Shown in pieces: positions 10,876 through 21,600 of a stretch of DNA of 64,000 bases. The stretch is from Deroplatys truncata (taxonomy: Eukaryota; Arthropoda; Insecta; Mantodea; Mantidae). Both the position numbers and the translations under genes were made by a program. Where the stretch lies: positions 106,504,350 through 106,568,349 of the forward strand of contig CM060979.1 in NCBI GenBank assembly GCA_030765065.1. The letters run 5' to 3'. The notes beneath the pieces were generated by a model. The model searched no databases. It saw nothing but the letters and a program-made list of their open reading frames with translations, and was not told where the DNA came from. Position 1 is the stretch's first letter. The number at the start of each line of letters is the position of its first letter.

Positions 10876-11728
10876 TTTTTGCTTTCTCTACTACGTATAG
10901 TAAGTAGGGGAAGTATTGCATTCCACCCAAAACTTCGATACCAAGATTTCACCGGAAATACATGTTTTGAGACCACCTGAATCCAAAAAAAGCATTTTTG
11001 GAAGCATGTCCGTGTGTGTGTGTGTGTCTGTGTGTCTGTGAACAGCATAACACAAAAAAGAACAGTCGGATAAACAACAAACTTGGTATTTAGGTTCAGT
11101 ATCTTCCAGAGATGCCACACGAAGGTTTTCAAGAAACACCCCCCCACCCAAGATTACCTTTTACATGGAATTTTTTTCGAAAATTTTGATTTTCTCAAAA
11201 GTGGCTCTAACGATTTTGATTAAAATATCATATGTTTAAGATATTTTCATGACAAATGAAATGTATATCTCGAATTTCCTGGGAATGTCTCCAAAAGTAT
11301 TCTTCATTGTGAACGACTTTTGCATAACTGGTAAACCATAACAGATAGACAAAATTTTACTGCACACAAAATGTAGATCGCGTTAAAATACACAATTTGT
11401 CATATACCCTTTTTTGTTGAGTGAACCATTTTCGAGATATTGCTTGTTATTCCCTTAAATTTTCCAATACTTATACTTTTTCTCAAATTCGTTATTCAAT
11501 TTTTTTGTCCTGGTAATGCAAAGAGAATGGAATACTCCACATAGCAACCAGCTCTTAAAATATTTGACTATAGCTTAAAACCTACCAATTCCCTTTGCAT
11601 CTACAAGAAAATTGGCAATAAGATTAACATCTCGATTAACATGAAGCATATGGAGACTAAGCGTTTGTAAAAATAGTTTGTACAAGAGTAGAAAAAGTCA
11701 TATGAGTGTAACAAATCAGATTTTTCAA
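10876..11728 (+). mobile_element. CTTTCTCTAC-family copy E
   Basis: Near full length and very close to copy A, with the same start after a TTTTT run, CACCGGAAATACATGTTTTG, a short TG tract at 11011-11040, and the end GAGTGTAACAAATCAGATTTTT. It has no coding capacity. Confidence 0.85.
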
Positions 11729-11959
11729 GATGTGACTATCGCTTCAGTCCCCTTGTACATTGGTCACAAAAGATATCTACATACTAAGCTGGTTCAGTAC
11801 GACCTCCTTTGTTAATGGCCTTCGCCAAAGACAATTAATATACTTACTCCCTCCTCTTTCCACCCATTCCTATCTTATCAGAACTACTTACGGAATATCG
11901 ACATCGGGCAAAGTATGATTGTCTGCTTAATAACATCTCATTTTTCCGATTTTAGGGTT

Positions 11960-12123
11960 TGGTGTCATGTACCTACAACGAAATGTGTAGTGAAACGGTT
12001 TCTGCAAACTTTTGTATAAAGTAGGGAGAAAAGAAGCTTTTGCTGGAATAAGTTGTGGAGGTTATATAAGAATACACGACAAAGGATAGAGAAGGTTATG
12101 TGAATATAACGCATCAGAAGTTT
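11960..12123 (+). mobile_element. CTTTCTCTAC-family 3' fragment
   Basis: Only the family's last part is visible: ACAACGAAATGTGTAGTGAAA, then AGGATAGAGAAGGTTATGTG and AATATAACGCATCAGA. It is 5' truncated. Confidence 0.55.
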
Positions 12124-13984
12124 ATAATATTAACCTCTATTATAATACATTGTTAATAGACAGCGGCTGAAGAGGTAATAATAAGTGAGTGCTCAAATGA
12201 ACCCAGCTTCCAAGGCATTACCCTCGGTATTTGTTTTTCTTTATGAATAAGGGAAATTCCAGAAAAATTCCTTATTCAGGTAGCCAATCTCGAATATCTG
12301 GGCCTTCTGGATTATTAGGAGATACTCTTTTTCAGTTCCACGTCCATGGTACTGAACAAGAAGAACAAAAAGAAGAATGGGGAAAGGCAAAAATGAAGTA
12401 ATAACATTGTGTAATATGGAAGAATATAGTAACTCGCTTTGGAATCAAACTTTGTAAAATTAAACAGCTATGAAATAAGTTATAAAAGAAGGTAGATTAG
12501 AAGATAAAATTTAAGGGAGTAAAATGCAAGAGCAAAGATAAATAAAGTAAAGAAGGAGGAGAAACTAAGGAAACGCTATGCTGTCTAAAGGCACACGACT
12601 TTCTTTACCGATTATCAATTCAGAGGACATCCTATATTTTATACACTACTAATAAAAAGCAATTTGAAGCCAGTTATTGAGACCGAGGCGAGAAATAAGT
12701 AATAATATAATACGCATTAAATATAAATCTTAATGGAGGAAATAATATTAATAAAATCTAATAAAACATAATGACAAATACTTCACAACCAAAAATAAAC
12801 TTGTGAAGCAGGATTGGCATAAAGAGTAATCAGTTAAAAGGCTCATAAAATGTGCAAAAAGTAAATCAAGTGCAATAATAATTGAATGCGTCGCCCTTTA
12901 AATTCTTACCAGTAACTTTGCCGAAAAAGAACGAAGGCACATTTTGTTTTCTAGCGAAAGGCCAGGTAGACACTTACCTGCTCAGTGGGAAATAGCCTAG
13001 GGTCGCATATGGTGCCGGGAAGTCTACAGGACTAGCCCTTGTATCTCAGTTCGAACGTGACACGGACAAGAGATCAAAAGCTTAGCACGGTCAGAGAGTG
13101 TACATGTTCTATCTACGATCTAAGAAGGCTCTTGGGAGGATTTTTTACTTAAAATAAGTTGTCAGAATTAAAGTGGAAGTTGCCGAAGTGGAGAGGACCA
13201 ATAAGGAAAATCATGAAATGAAGTGATACCGAATGAAAGATCGCGTAGATGTCATCACATGATACGTTTTGAAATCTAGACGGAACGAAATATAAGAAAA
13301 GTGGGAGAAATTTTACGAAATGGCGAAAAGTGTGAAAACACAGTAGGGCACTCTTCCGAAAACTAAAGTCTGGCGTAAAGTGTCGTAACATAGGCAACCC
13401 GGGGGGGAAATTAGCAGGAGAGACGGCCGGAAAACATAGGTTGCAACTTTCCGAACCTTAAGGTAAATGAAATTGGCTTCGATAAATGAAGGTGACGGGT
13501 CGATCAGAAAGGAATCTTCTAAAAATAAATAATAGTTCAGTTTATCCGGCAGCATTATTAAGACTTTCAAGACAGTGTCATTGCCCTGAAAAGAAAAACC
13601 TCAGCTCTACCAGGAAATCATCCCATAAACTAATTTACTAATTCCTGCCATCTTAAAATCGGAGCCGTGACCCCGAGTCTTCTCGAAGTAGCAGCAACAG
13701 TAATAGATGCGACAGCTCAGCATCAAATTCTGCTACCTATTTTTAATTATTCACATTATAGTTGCTTGTCTAGCATAATTTCAACCACCAGTCAACATGA
13801 TAAAAGAGTAAATATTTTGCAAATGGCTGATGAAAAAAATTGCCATTTGTGTTTTAATAAGCTCCTAATTTTCTTTTAGTATTTTTCTGCCGCTTATGGT
13901 CTCCTGTTCACAGATAATTCATTGAAAAGTGGAGTAATTCCTAGGATATTGAAGGAAAATTTAAGACATACCTTTTCTTTTTGT
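12124..13984. other. Intron sequence, nothing recognised
   Basis: Purine-rich AT sequence. The open frames at 13149-13397, 13313-13570 and 13667-13879 overlap on both strands, have no recognisable motifs and appear accidental. Confidence 0.5.
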
Positions 13985-14240
13985 CGTGGCTCAAATTTTC
14001 GACATTTTAATCACCGAAATTAAGATATCTGACTTAAATATGAAATTTGTACTTTCACAATTTTTCGTTTCAATACACACACACACACACACACATTCAC
14101 AAAGGACCTTTCTCCAATACTGTGTTCTTGGTGTTCAGTGGATCTCACAATGCTTATTTCCGCTGAAATCTGGATGTCGAGGTTTTCGGTAAAATATAGC
14201 ACTTCCTCTGTTTACAAGCAGGTGCAAGAGGAAGTTAAAA
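13985..14240 (-). mobile_element. CTTTCTCTAC-family 5' fragment with CA microsatellite
   Basis: Minus-strand remnant of the family's 5' third: TTCTTGGTGTTCAGTGGATC, CGCTGAAATCTGGATGTCGA and a CA tract at 14075-14094. Confidence 0.6.
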
Positions 14241-14277
14241 TAAAGCAGAAATAAAGCATGGTTTCTCAACAATATGA

Positions 14278-14920
14278 ATCCTGATCTGTTGCATCCACAC
14301 AACGTTTTCTACCTCTATCTTTAGCTTTATATAGTCTCTACAAACTATTCTTGCAAAAGCTTCTTGTATCTTCAAGTTAACTGTGATAAACGTATGCATA
14401 AATAGTTGCTGTAGATACCGCTACATGGTGGTCTTAAAATTTCATACTCCTTCAATAACATTGCAAGAAATAACTGAATATCTACAGCACTTGAAAAGTA
14501 TTGAAAAATTCAAACCATTAATAATGGATATCTCGGAAATAGCTGATGCTATAAAAGTTATTTGAAATAAATTGTGTGTTTTAAAGAGATCTAGATTATT
14601 CAAGTCGCACGTTTTTGTCTATTAGTTATGGTTTACGCGTTATACAAAATTATACATGTCTTCCGAATGAAGAGAAATCCACAGGCTACTCCCAGGAAAT
14701 TCAACATATACTGTATTTTAACAAAAATCCTTAGAACCATGTTTCAGAAAATTAACAATTTCGAAATGTTTTCCACGTAAAGGGTAGTTTGGGGTGGGAG
14801 TTTTCTTGAAAATCTTTGTGTCGCATCTTTGGAAGATACTTAAATATCAGGTTTGGCATTTATCCGGCATTTTGTTTTTACTGTTGTTCACAGACAAATA
14901 CAGAGACTAACTTTCTTCTT
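14278..14920 (-). mobile_element. CTTTCTCTAC-family copy H, 3' part
   Basis: Minus-strand copy running from the family's 3' end (ATCTGTTGCATCCACACAAC) to the block just before the 5' end (GACTAACTTTCTTCTTAAAA). It is interrupted exactly there by copy I. Its missing 5' end is found at 15728-15862. Confidence 0.75.
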
Positions 14921-15727
14921 AAAAAATCTGATATGTTACGTTTACATGACTTCTCCAGCCTCTATAGCTTATTAGTTATTATACAAACTATTCTTACTAC
15001 AGCTTATCTTTCTACCTACTTCATTTTAATCCAAATAAACTTTATAGATATAGCTACATTACACATTTTGTTATACATAAAGCGGACAACGATAGTCAAA
15101 TGTTTAAGAATTGTACGGTATACGCTGCCTTAAAATTTCATACTGTTTCCATACAATCGCAAGAAACGAACTGGTTGTTGAAAAGGCTTTAAAGAATGAC
15201 CAAGTAATGAACAATTGGAATCATTAATAACGGATATCTCGGAAATGGCTGATACCACAAAAGTTATTTAAAATAAATTGTGTGATTTAAAGAGATCTAT
15301 ATATTTTTTTGTGTAGATCGACATTTTCGTCTATCGCTTAACGTTTAACGTTTACTAGTTATACAAGATTATACAAAATTCCTTCCGAATGAAGAGGACT
15401 TCAAAGGCTATTTCCAGATGCAAGACATACATTTTATTTGTCATGTAAATATCACTAATATATAGTATTTTAATAAAAATCGTTGGAGCCATTTTTTAGA
15501 AAATAAAAATTGTCGTAAAATATTCAATGTAAAGATTTTGTTGTTAATCCTGCACTTCATTTTTAAGTTATGCTGTTCACAGATACATTCAGACACGGAT
15601 CTTTTCTAACAATGCTTTTATTTATTCAGGGGACCTCAAAGCATGTATTTGCGGCGAAATCTCAGTATGGAATATTTGGGGGAATGTAACACCTCTACCT
15701 ACTACGTACGTGGTAGAGAAAGTAAAA
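14921..15727 (-). mobile_element. CTTTCTCTAC-family copy I, inserted into copy H
   Basis: A complete minus-strand copy from AATCTGATATGTTACG (3' end, at 14924) to GGTAGAGAAAGTAAAAA (5' end, about 15711-15727). The flanking sequence on both sides belongs to copy H, so this is a nested insertion. Both junctions lie in an A run. Confidence 0.8.
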
Positions 15728-15862
15728 ATGCTATCTTTTGGGTTCAGGCGCCTCAAAACATTTATCTCTGATGAAATCTCGACATCGAATTTTTGGTTGG
15801 AATACAATACTTCCTCTTGCCTATTGTACGTAGGTAGGTGGCAGTGAAAGTAATAGGTAACT
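15728..15862 (-). mobile_element. CTTTCTCTAC-family copy H, 5' part
   Basis: Continues copy H after copy I: TGCTATCTTTTGGGTTCAGG, CATCGAATTTTTGGTTGGAA and the 5' end GGCAGTGAAAGTAA. Confidence 0.75.
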
Positions 15863-16507
15863 CAAGTGCAAGGACAACAGAAACAAACTCTCAGATCGCC
15901 GGATGTGTTTTCCCAAACGCTCATGCATGAATCTAATTGTTGAGGAACACGTGTAGCTAAAGTTAGTGAATTATTTCCACACAAATGCGTGTTATGACGA
16001 GGTAGCATGCTATTTGCTCAGCACCTTATCTGGAAAGGTACAGTTCTCTAGATAAACATTAGGCTACATCCTCACGTAATGTACATAAATCAGAACAGAA
16101 TGGGCAGACATGCTTGTTTACTCAAAAGGCCCGGCCATCTTCCGGTACCTCGCTCTCTGTGGACAGTCCCTTCGAAACCTTGTAACCTATGTATATTTGA
16201 TCTTTAGCGTTACACTGTATGTACTAGCAGGAGACAAGGGTTCCCTTAGTACAGCTTCTGTGAAACAAGTAACAGGAAAAGAAGGGAAACTACATGACCT
16301 TTAGTGTTCTGTTCTGGCATGTCAGCTTTCATCCGGTATCGGATTAAGGAACTTAGGGAACAAAGGGCCCTCTATATCCAATCTGCTAACAGTTAATTGC
16401 TGAGGGAAGTGTAGCTGGTCATGAAAAGGCACGTTTATCTCCCTCCAAACTAACAATCAAGTTTTTGGAGAAAGCTGTAAGGCTGAATCAGCGCCTCTTG
16501 TTGTTCT
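15863..16507. other. Intron sequence, nothing recognised
   Basis: Unique-looking sequence. A 64-codon open frame at 16110-16304 has no recognisable similarity. Confidence 0.5.
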
Positions 16508-16662
16508 TTTTCTTTCTACTGTTTTAGTATCTAAGACGAAACATCGTTTCATTTCACCCAAAAATTCAATGCCGAATTTTCATCAGATATACAGACTTTG
16601 AGGCCCTCTGAACCTAATTAAAATTTGTTTAGGAAAAGGTCCACGTGAGCGCGCGCGCTCTC

Positions 16663-16715
<53 letters not shown>

Positions 16716-16900
16716 ATGACTGATATTTACCTCAATTTCGTTTTTGAGGTATGCTGTTAACAGATTTCTTACTTAAGTCCGAATCATTATAAGGATATAA
16801 GTGTCCAACCCCAAAAGTTTCATATGGAAAAGCAATATACGAGTATATGTCTTTCTTTAAACAGCTCTAACGATCTTGATTTAAGACCTACATGTTTCCT
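16508..16900 (+). mobile_element. CTTTCTCTAC-family 5' fragment with long TG microsatellite
   Basis: Contains TTTCACCCAAAAATTCAATG, the CCTCTGAACCTAATTAAAAT block, a GCGCGCGCTC run and a long TG tract (16665-16713), then decays after AGCTCTAACGATCTTGATTT. Confidence 0.65.
16665..16713 (+). repeat. TG microsatellite
   Basis: About 24 uninterrupted TG dinucleotides, again at the family's fixed microsatellite position. Confidence 0.95.
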
Positions 16901-17016
16901 AAATATTTGCTGATTTATATTTAGTGCTCTTAAGTTGAAGTTTGATACACCAATTATATTACACGTCCAAAAATAGCTATCTGATGTTGCTTTATTATCG
17001 CCTAAGCTCATTACTA

Positions 17017-17312
17017 GTCGTCCTCTGTGGTGTAGTGGTTACCATGCTAGCCTCTAGTTTCCGAGCTCGCGGGTTCAAACCCGTCGGAGGGCAATGGATT
17101 TTTTCGGGTGTAAACATCCTTAGCGTGGCTTCCTTCGGAAAGGAAGCAAAGCCGGTGGTCCCGTGTCTAGATTTACGGCACGTAAAAGAACCTCAAGTCT
17201 GATAAAGAGACCTGAGCAAAATTACCGGTCTTTCACGTCCAATATAGAATGGGACGCTAAGGACCACAGTAGTTAAAGAGGGTCCATGAATAAAACACAA
17301 TTTAATTTCATT
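17017..17312 (+). mobile_element. tRNA-derived SINE, copy 2
   Basis: Same SINE as at 6488-6751 with a better preserved head. The A box lies in GTGGTGTAGTGGTTACC near 17027 and the B box in CGCGGGTTCAAACCCG near 17069. The body has CTTCCTTCGGAAAGGAAG and TTTACGGCACGTAAAAGAAC, and the tail runs through GGGTCCATGAATAAAAC. The flanking duplication is TAAGCTCATTACTA (17003-17016), repeated at 17313-17326 with one mismatch. The 64- and 86-codon open frames across it are incidental. Confidence 0.92.
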
Positions 17313-17592
17313 TAAGCTCACTACTAACATATATCCGTTTTGTGATACAACAGCTGAGTGATGCTTCTGCCTCTTACGGTAACCCATGGCTGACTGAGGT
17401 CCATCTTATTAGCCACCTGTATAACAATCGGTATTGTCTAGTTTTAAACAATTTCTAGAAGACAACAAAATTATCTTGATTTAAGTAAAGTGAATAGAAG
17501 CAGTAAGTTTTATACGAATAGTGTAACTTACAAGGGATACTTGTGAATTGGTATAATGTATGCAGTAAATAATTTGTTTACTCTACATTACA

Positions 17593-18366
17593 TTTTTACT
17601 TTCTCTAGAACTCTACCAAAAAATTCAACATCGAGACCTCATCTGAAATGCACGTTTTGAGATCCCTGAATTTAAAAATCATTCTTAGAAAAAGGCCTGT
17701 ACCTGTCAACAATATAACTAAAAATGAAAGGTCGGTTAGCTACCAAACCTACTTTGGTTGCATTCCAAGGATGCGACGCGAAGGCCTTCAAGAGAATCCC
17801 CCAAACTGTCATTTACAGGGGAAATTTGTGAGGAAAACTTTTGTTTTGTTAGCAATGGCTCTAGTGATTTTTATTGAAATAAAATATATTTAAGGTATTT
17901 GCACGACAAATAAAACATATACCTTGAATTTTCTGCAAATACCCCTCTTCATTATAATTTGCTTTTGTATAATTGATAAACCTAAGACAGCGACAAAATC
18001 TTACTACACAGAAAACGCAGATATGGCTTAAGCAACGAGTTAGTTTATCTGAAATTCTTTTGTGGCATAACTATTTCCGAGATATTCTTTCTTATTGATT
18101 TAGATTTTAAAATATTTATACTTTTTTGAAAGTGGTAGGTCGTTTATTCTTTTTTTCTCGTGGTTATTCAAAGAGCATGGAATTTCGTTATCCGCTTTTT
18201 AAACATCTGACTATCGCTTTAGCCTACTGCATGTTCAACAGAATGTGTAAGTATGCGGAGGTTTATCTCGATTAACAAGAAATGGAAGAGTAAGCTTTTG
18301 TAAGAATGATTTGTAGAAGAGTGAGTGGAGAATTTCATGTGAATGTAATACATGAGATATCTTTTT
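17593..18366 (+). mobile_element. CTTTCTCTAC-family copy J, TG tract lost
   Basis: Starts TTTTTACTTTCTCTAG, then CCAAAAAATTCAACATCGAG. The usual TG position has been replaced by GTACCTGTCAACAATATAAC. It ends GGAGAATTTCATGTGAATG, then TAATACATGAGATATCTTTTT. Confidence 0.75.
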
Positions 18367-18469
18367 AATGTATGCTACGGCAGGTATACCTTATCATATC
18401 TACATCGTCTATCAACACTTATTTAGTCGTATTAAAAGACGAGGACTCATTCAGTGCAAAAACAAAAGA

Positions 18470-19115
18470 GAGAAATCTGATGTGATACATTCATATGACG
18501 CAATCGCGAGAAACAACTGAAAATCGATAAGATTTTAAAAGAATAAGTATTGAAGAATTCGATAACCTTCAATAATGGATATCTCAGAAACAGCTTATGC
18601 CACAAGAAACCTATTTTAAGAAAAGTGTGTGTTTTAAAAGGGTCTTCATTATTTGTAGTACGTTTTCGTCTATTGCTTAACGTTTACTAGTTTTACAAGA
18701 TCATATAACACTTCTTCCGAATGAAGAGGACTTCACAGACTATTCCCAGAAAATTCAGGATGTACATTTTATTTGCCATGTACGTATTTTTAATATATGG
18801 TATTTTAAAACGTTTTATTCGAAATCGTTAGTCATTTTTTGGAAAATAAAAAAATTCGAAAAGTCATCCATGTAAGGGGTAGTTTGGGGTGGGGGATTTT
18901 CTTTTAAAACCCTCCTGTCGCATCTTTGAAAAATACTGAATCTAAATACAAGTTTGGTGTTTATTCAACTTTTAGTTTTTAAATTATGCTGTTCACACAT
19001 ACAGGACCTTTTTCCACTAATGCTTTTTTGGATTCAGGGAGCCTCAAAACATGCATTTCAGGTAGAATATTGGTATCAAATCCACCCACTATGTACGAGA
19101 TAGAGAAAGTAAAAA
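18470..19115 (-). mobile_element. CTTTCTCTAC-family copy K
   Basis: Minus-strand copy ending GAGATAGAGAAAGTAAAAA at its 5' end (about 19115). It contains TTCCGAATGAAGAGGACTTC and GTCGCATCTTTGAAAAATAC. The 3' part (toward 18371) is scrambled. There is no microsatellite. Confidence 0.7.
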
Positions 19116-20190
19116 GGCTGGCAAGTTTAACTAAGGTAGTTAATATAAAGGTATCAGTGCATACTTTCGACAACCCTCTTGGTTGCGAAATTATAAGCTT
19201 ACATCCCGGTATTTAGTGATGTGGAAATCAAACAAGCCACAAATGTCTGTATAATCATATTATGCATTCTATGTAAAATATTTGCTCACACTTAGGCATA
19301 ATCGTTTAAAAAAAAGAAAGTTTCCAAAATTAAAACAATAGAGGTTGAAATAAAAAGTAAAATATATGTCAATTTGAACTTAAATATGTGACGCTGTATG
19401 TAAATTAAATTTACTGTGATATTAATTAAAGTAGTTAACTATTTAATGTGATCTGTAGTTGATATCCTGCTATGGCATCCCTTCCGTGTTCTTAGGTCGT
19501 GATGATGAAAATTAGTGGATAATTTTCTATTCTGTGTGTTTTTTATTCTAGCAATGTAGCATACTTTATCGTGCTTGCTTAAATTAAATCAAAGCATTTA
19601 TTGTCGCTTTGAAAATTTTCAAATTTGTTACTGTTAGAAACGTGAGATTTCATTACGTGGTGCAACTTTCGAACTTGTATAGACAGACTTTCTTGTAACG
19701 TTGTTTTTCTTTTCTGCAATGCCCCGTTCAGTGATTCTGATGGCTTCTACGTACAATTATTCAAAACAAACAAATGCATGTTGTGTAAGTACTGTTTGCC
19801 TAACGTATTAGTTACACAGGTACAGTTAACATTCAAAAGTATTATACATTTACTATAAGAAGCTCACTGAGTCGGGAGTATACATGAAGACGGGTGAAGG
19901 CAGGTTGCGCAGTGGCACTACTCTGAGTCGCTTGACCTGCAAGTGCATAGCGAGAGCCAGTATAAGCGCTCGCTCACTCTCTTACACAGTGGCTGCTCTC
20001 GTGCACCTTCGTGTGATACCGACTTTAATTAGCTTGATAATCTCTCCTTTGGCGGAGCACTAAGCGATACGACGGAAGTCTGTTTTTTATGCAAGTTTGA
20101 GCCTTCACAAATTTATAATTAACAATAAAAATTAAAATGAAATCTTATCTACATCCTTTACATAATAGCATAGACATTCCTATACGAAAA
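19116..20190. other. Intron sequence, nothing recognised
   Basis: No coding region, tRNA-like motif or repeat of a family seen elsewhere in the window was recognised. Confidence 0.5.
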
Positions 20191-21600
20191 TACACTGCCG
20201 TTTGTGAAAATTGCAACACCAAGAAAGAATTTCCCGAATGACACCAAACTTGGTAGAAGTATAGAAGAGTGTGCAAGCAATAAATGAGTAGGTTTGCAGA
20301 GAGATGGTGCACACGTAGGCTGAGCAATGCCCTCTCGTGTCAATCCACCAAGGTCAGTGTTGCGCCTAGTGTAGTCAGTGCAGAGTTGTCAAACAATGTG
20401 GAAACAATAAAGCATGTGTCAATATGCCTCGTCGACCTCAAAAGGAGCCATATCGGCACGTGAGTTGAGTTTGAACGGGGCAGAATGATCGGTCTCCGGG
20501 AAGCGGATTGTCATACCGTGGCATCTCGGCTCGTACAGAGCAAGCTACTACGACAGTGATGCGTGTGTGGAAGCAGTGAATAGATGAAGGTCGTACGCAG
20601 CGAAGAGCAAGTACTGGACCACAGAACATGACCACAGCATGTGATGACCGTCATCTTGTCCGCATGACCATAACGGACCGTACAGCTTCATCCGCAGTGT
20701 TAGCTCGACGCTGGAGCACTGCAACAGGTGTGAACTTGTCTGCATAAAGGGTTCGTTGCCGTTTGCTGCAGATTGGATTGGTTGCATGCATGCCATTACG
20801 TCGGCTTCCATTGTCCAGAAACCACAAGTTCTTCCGACTGCAATAGGTACGTGAACACCGTCACTGGGGTGCTGAGTGGTAAAAATGCAGTCTTTTCTGA
20901 CGAGTCCCACTTCAACGTGTCCTTCAGTGATGGCCGCATACGTGTCCGGTGGTACCGTGGTGAGCGCAACCTGAAGGGCTGCATTGTTGGGTGGCATAAC
21001 GGACAAACACTAGGTGTGAGGTTTGGGGCGCCATTGGTTAGAGCAACTGATCTCGCCTCCTACGAATTGAGGGCACTTTGAACAGCAACCGGTTCCTAAC
21101 GGTGGTTGTAAAGCCTGAGGCACTTTCCCTGCTTCAGGTATCTCCACACCCCATTTCAACAGGACAATGCCCAGCCACATATTGCGAGGAATGTACAAGC
21201 CTTCTTCGTAGAGCGAAGAGTACCATTGCTTCCCTGGCCTGCACGTTCGCCTCACATGTCGCCCATCAAACATGTCTTGGATATGGTTGGTCGTCACCTG
21301 GTGCGTCACGGTCCTCCAGTAACCAGTATCAGAGATTTGTGGGCTCGAATAAAAACTGCGTGGAAGGAAACCCCTCAGGAACTTATTCAAAATCTTTTTG
21401 ATTTAATGCCACGGCGTATAGCAGCTCTAATTGCAGCGCATGGAGGCCACACCAAATACTGAATATTAGGGCTCAAAGGTCATGTATAGATTTGAAAAGT
21501 ATATAATTTGTTACTTGTCATGTACCTAATCTGTGGTATTAAATTATTTGAATTCATGCGTTTCCTTCTTGGTGTTATTTTATTGTTTTTGCGATTATTA
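20191..21600 (+). mobile_element. Decayed Tc1-like DNA transposon
   Basis: The left end reads CACTGCCGTTTGTGAAAATT then GCAACACCAAGAAAGAA. The right end carries the inverted match TTCCTTCTTGGTGTT (21561-21575) followed by TTTATTGTTTTT. The body encodes a Tc1-like transposase in several broken frames on the + strand. Confidence 0.8.
20425..21462 (+). pseudogene. Broken Tc1-like transposase
   Basis: The frame opens near 20425 with a short Met-Pro-Arg-Arg-Pro start, then meets early stops and frameshifts. Recognisable blocks are VFSDESHFN with the first catalytic Asp (about 20893-20919), GRIRVRWYRGERNLKGC just after it, a degraded DNA-binding half before it, and the C-terminal end at 21226-21462 (LPWPARSPHMSPIKHVLDM to IAALIAAHGGHTKY). 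In active relatives the third catalytic residue is the Glu of the SPIE motif. Here it is Lys, so catalysis is lost even apart from the frame breaks. The minus-strand open frames over this region are shadows. Confidence 0.82.

Noticed and set aside
20438-21390. Minus-strand open frames of 126-152 codons
   Set aside because: Shadows of the Tc1-like transposase on the opposite strand.
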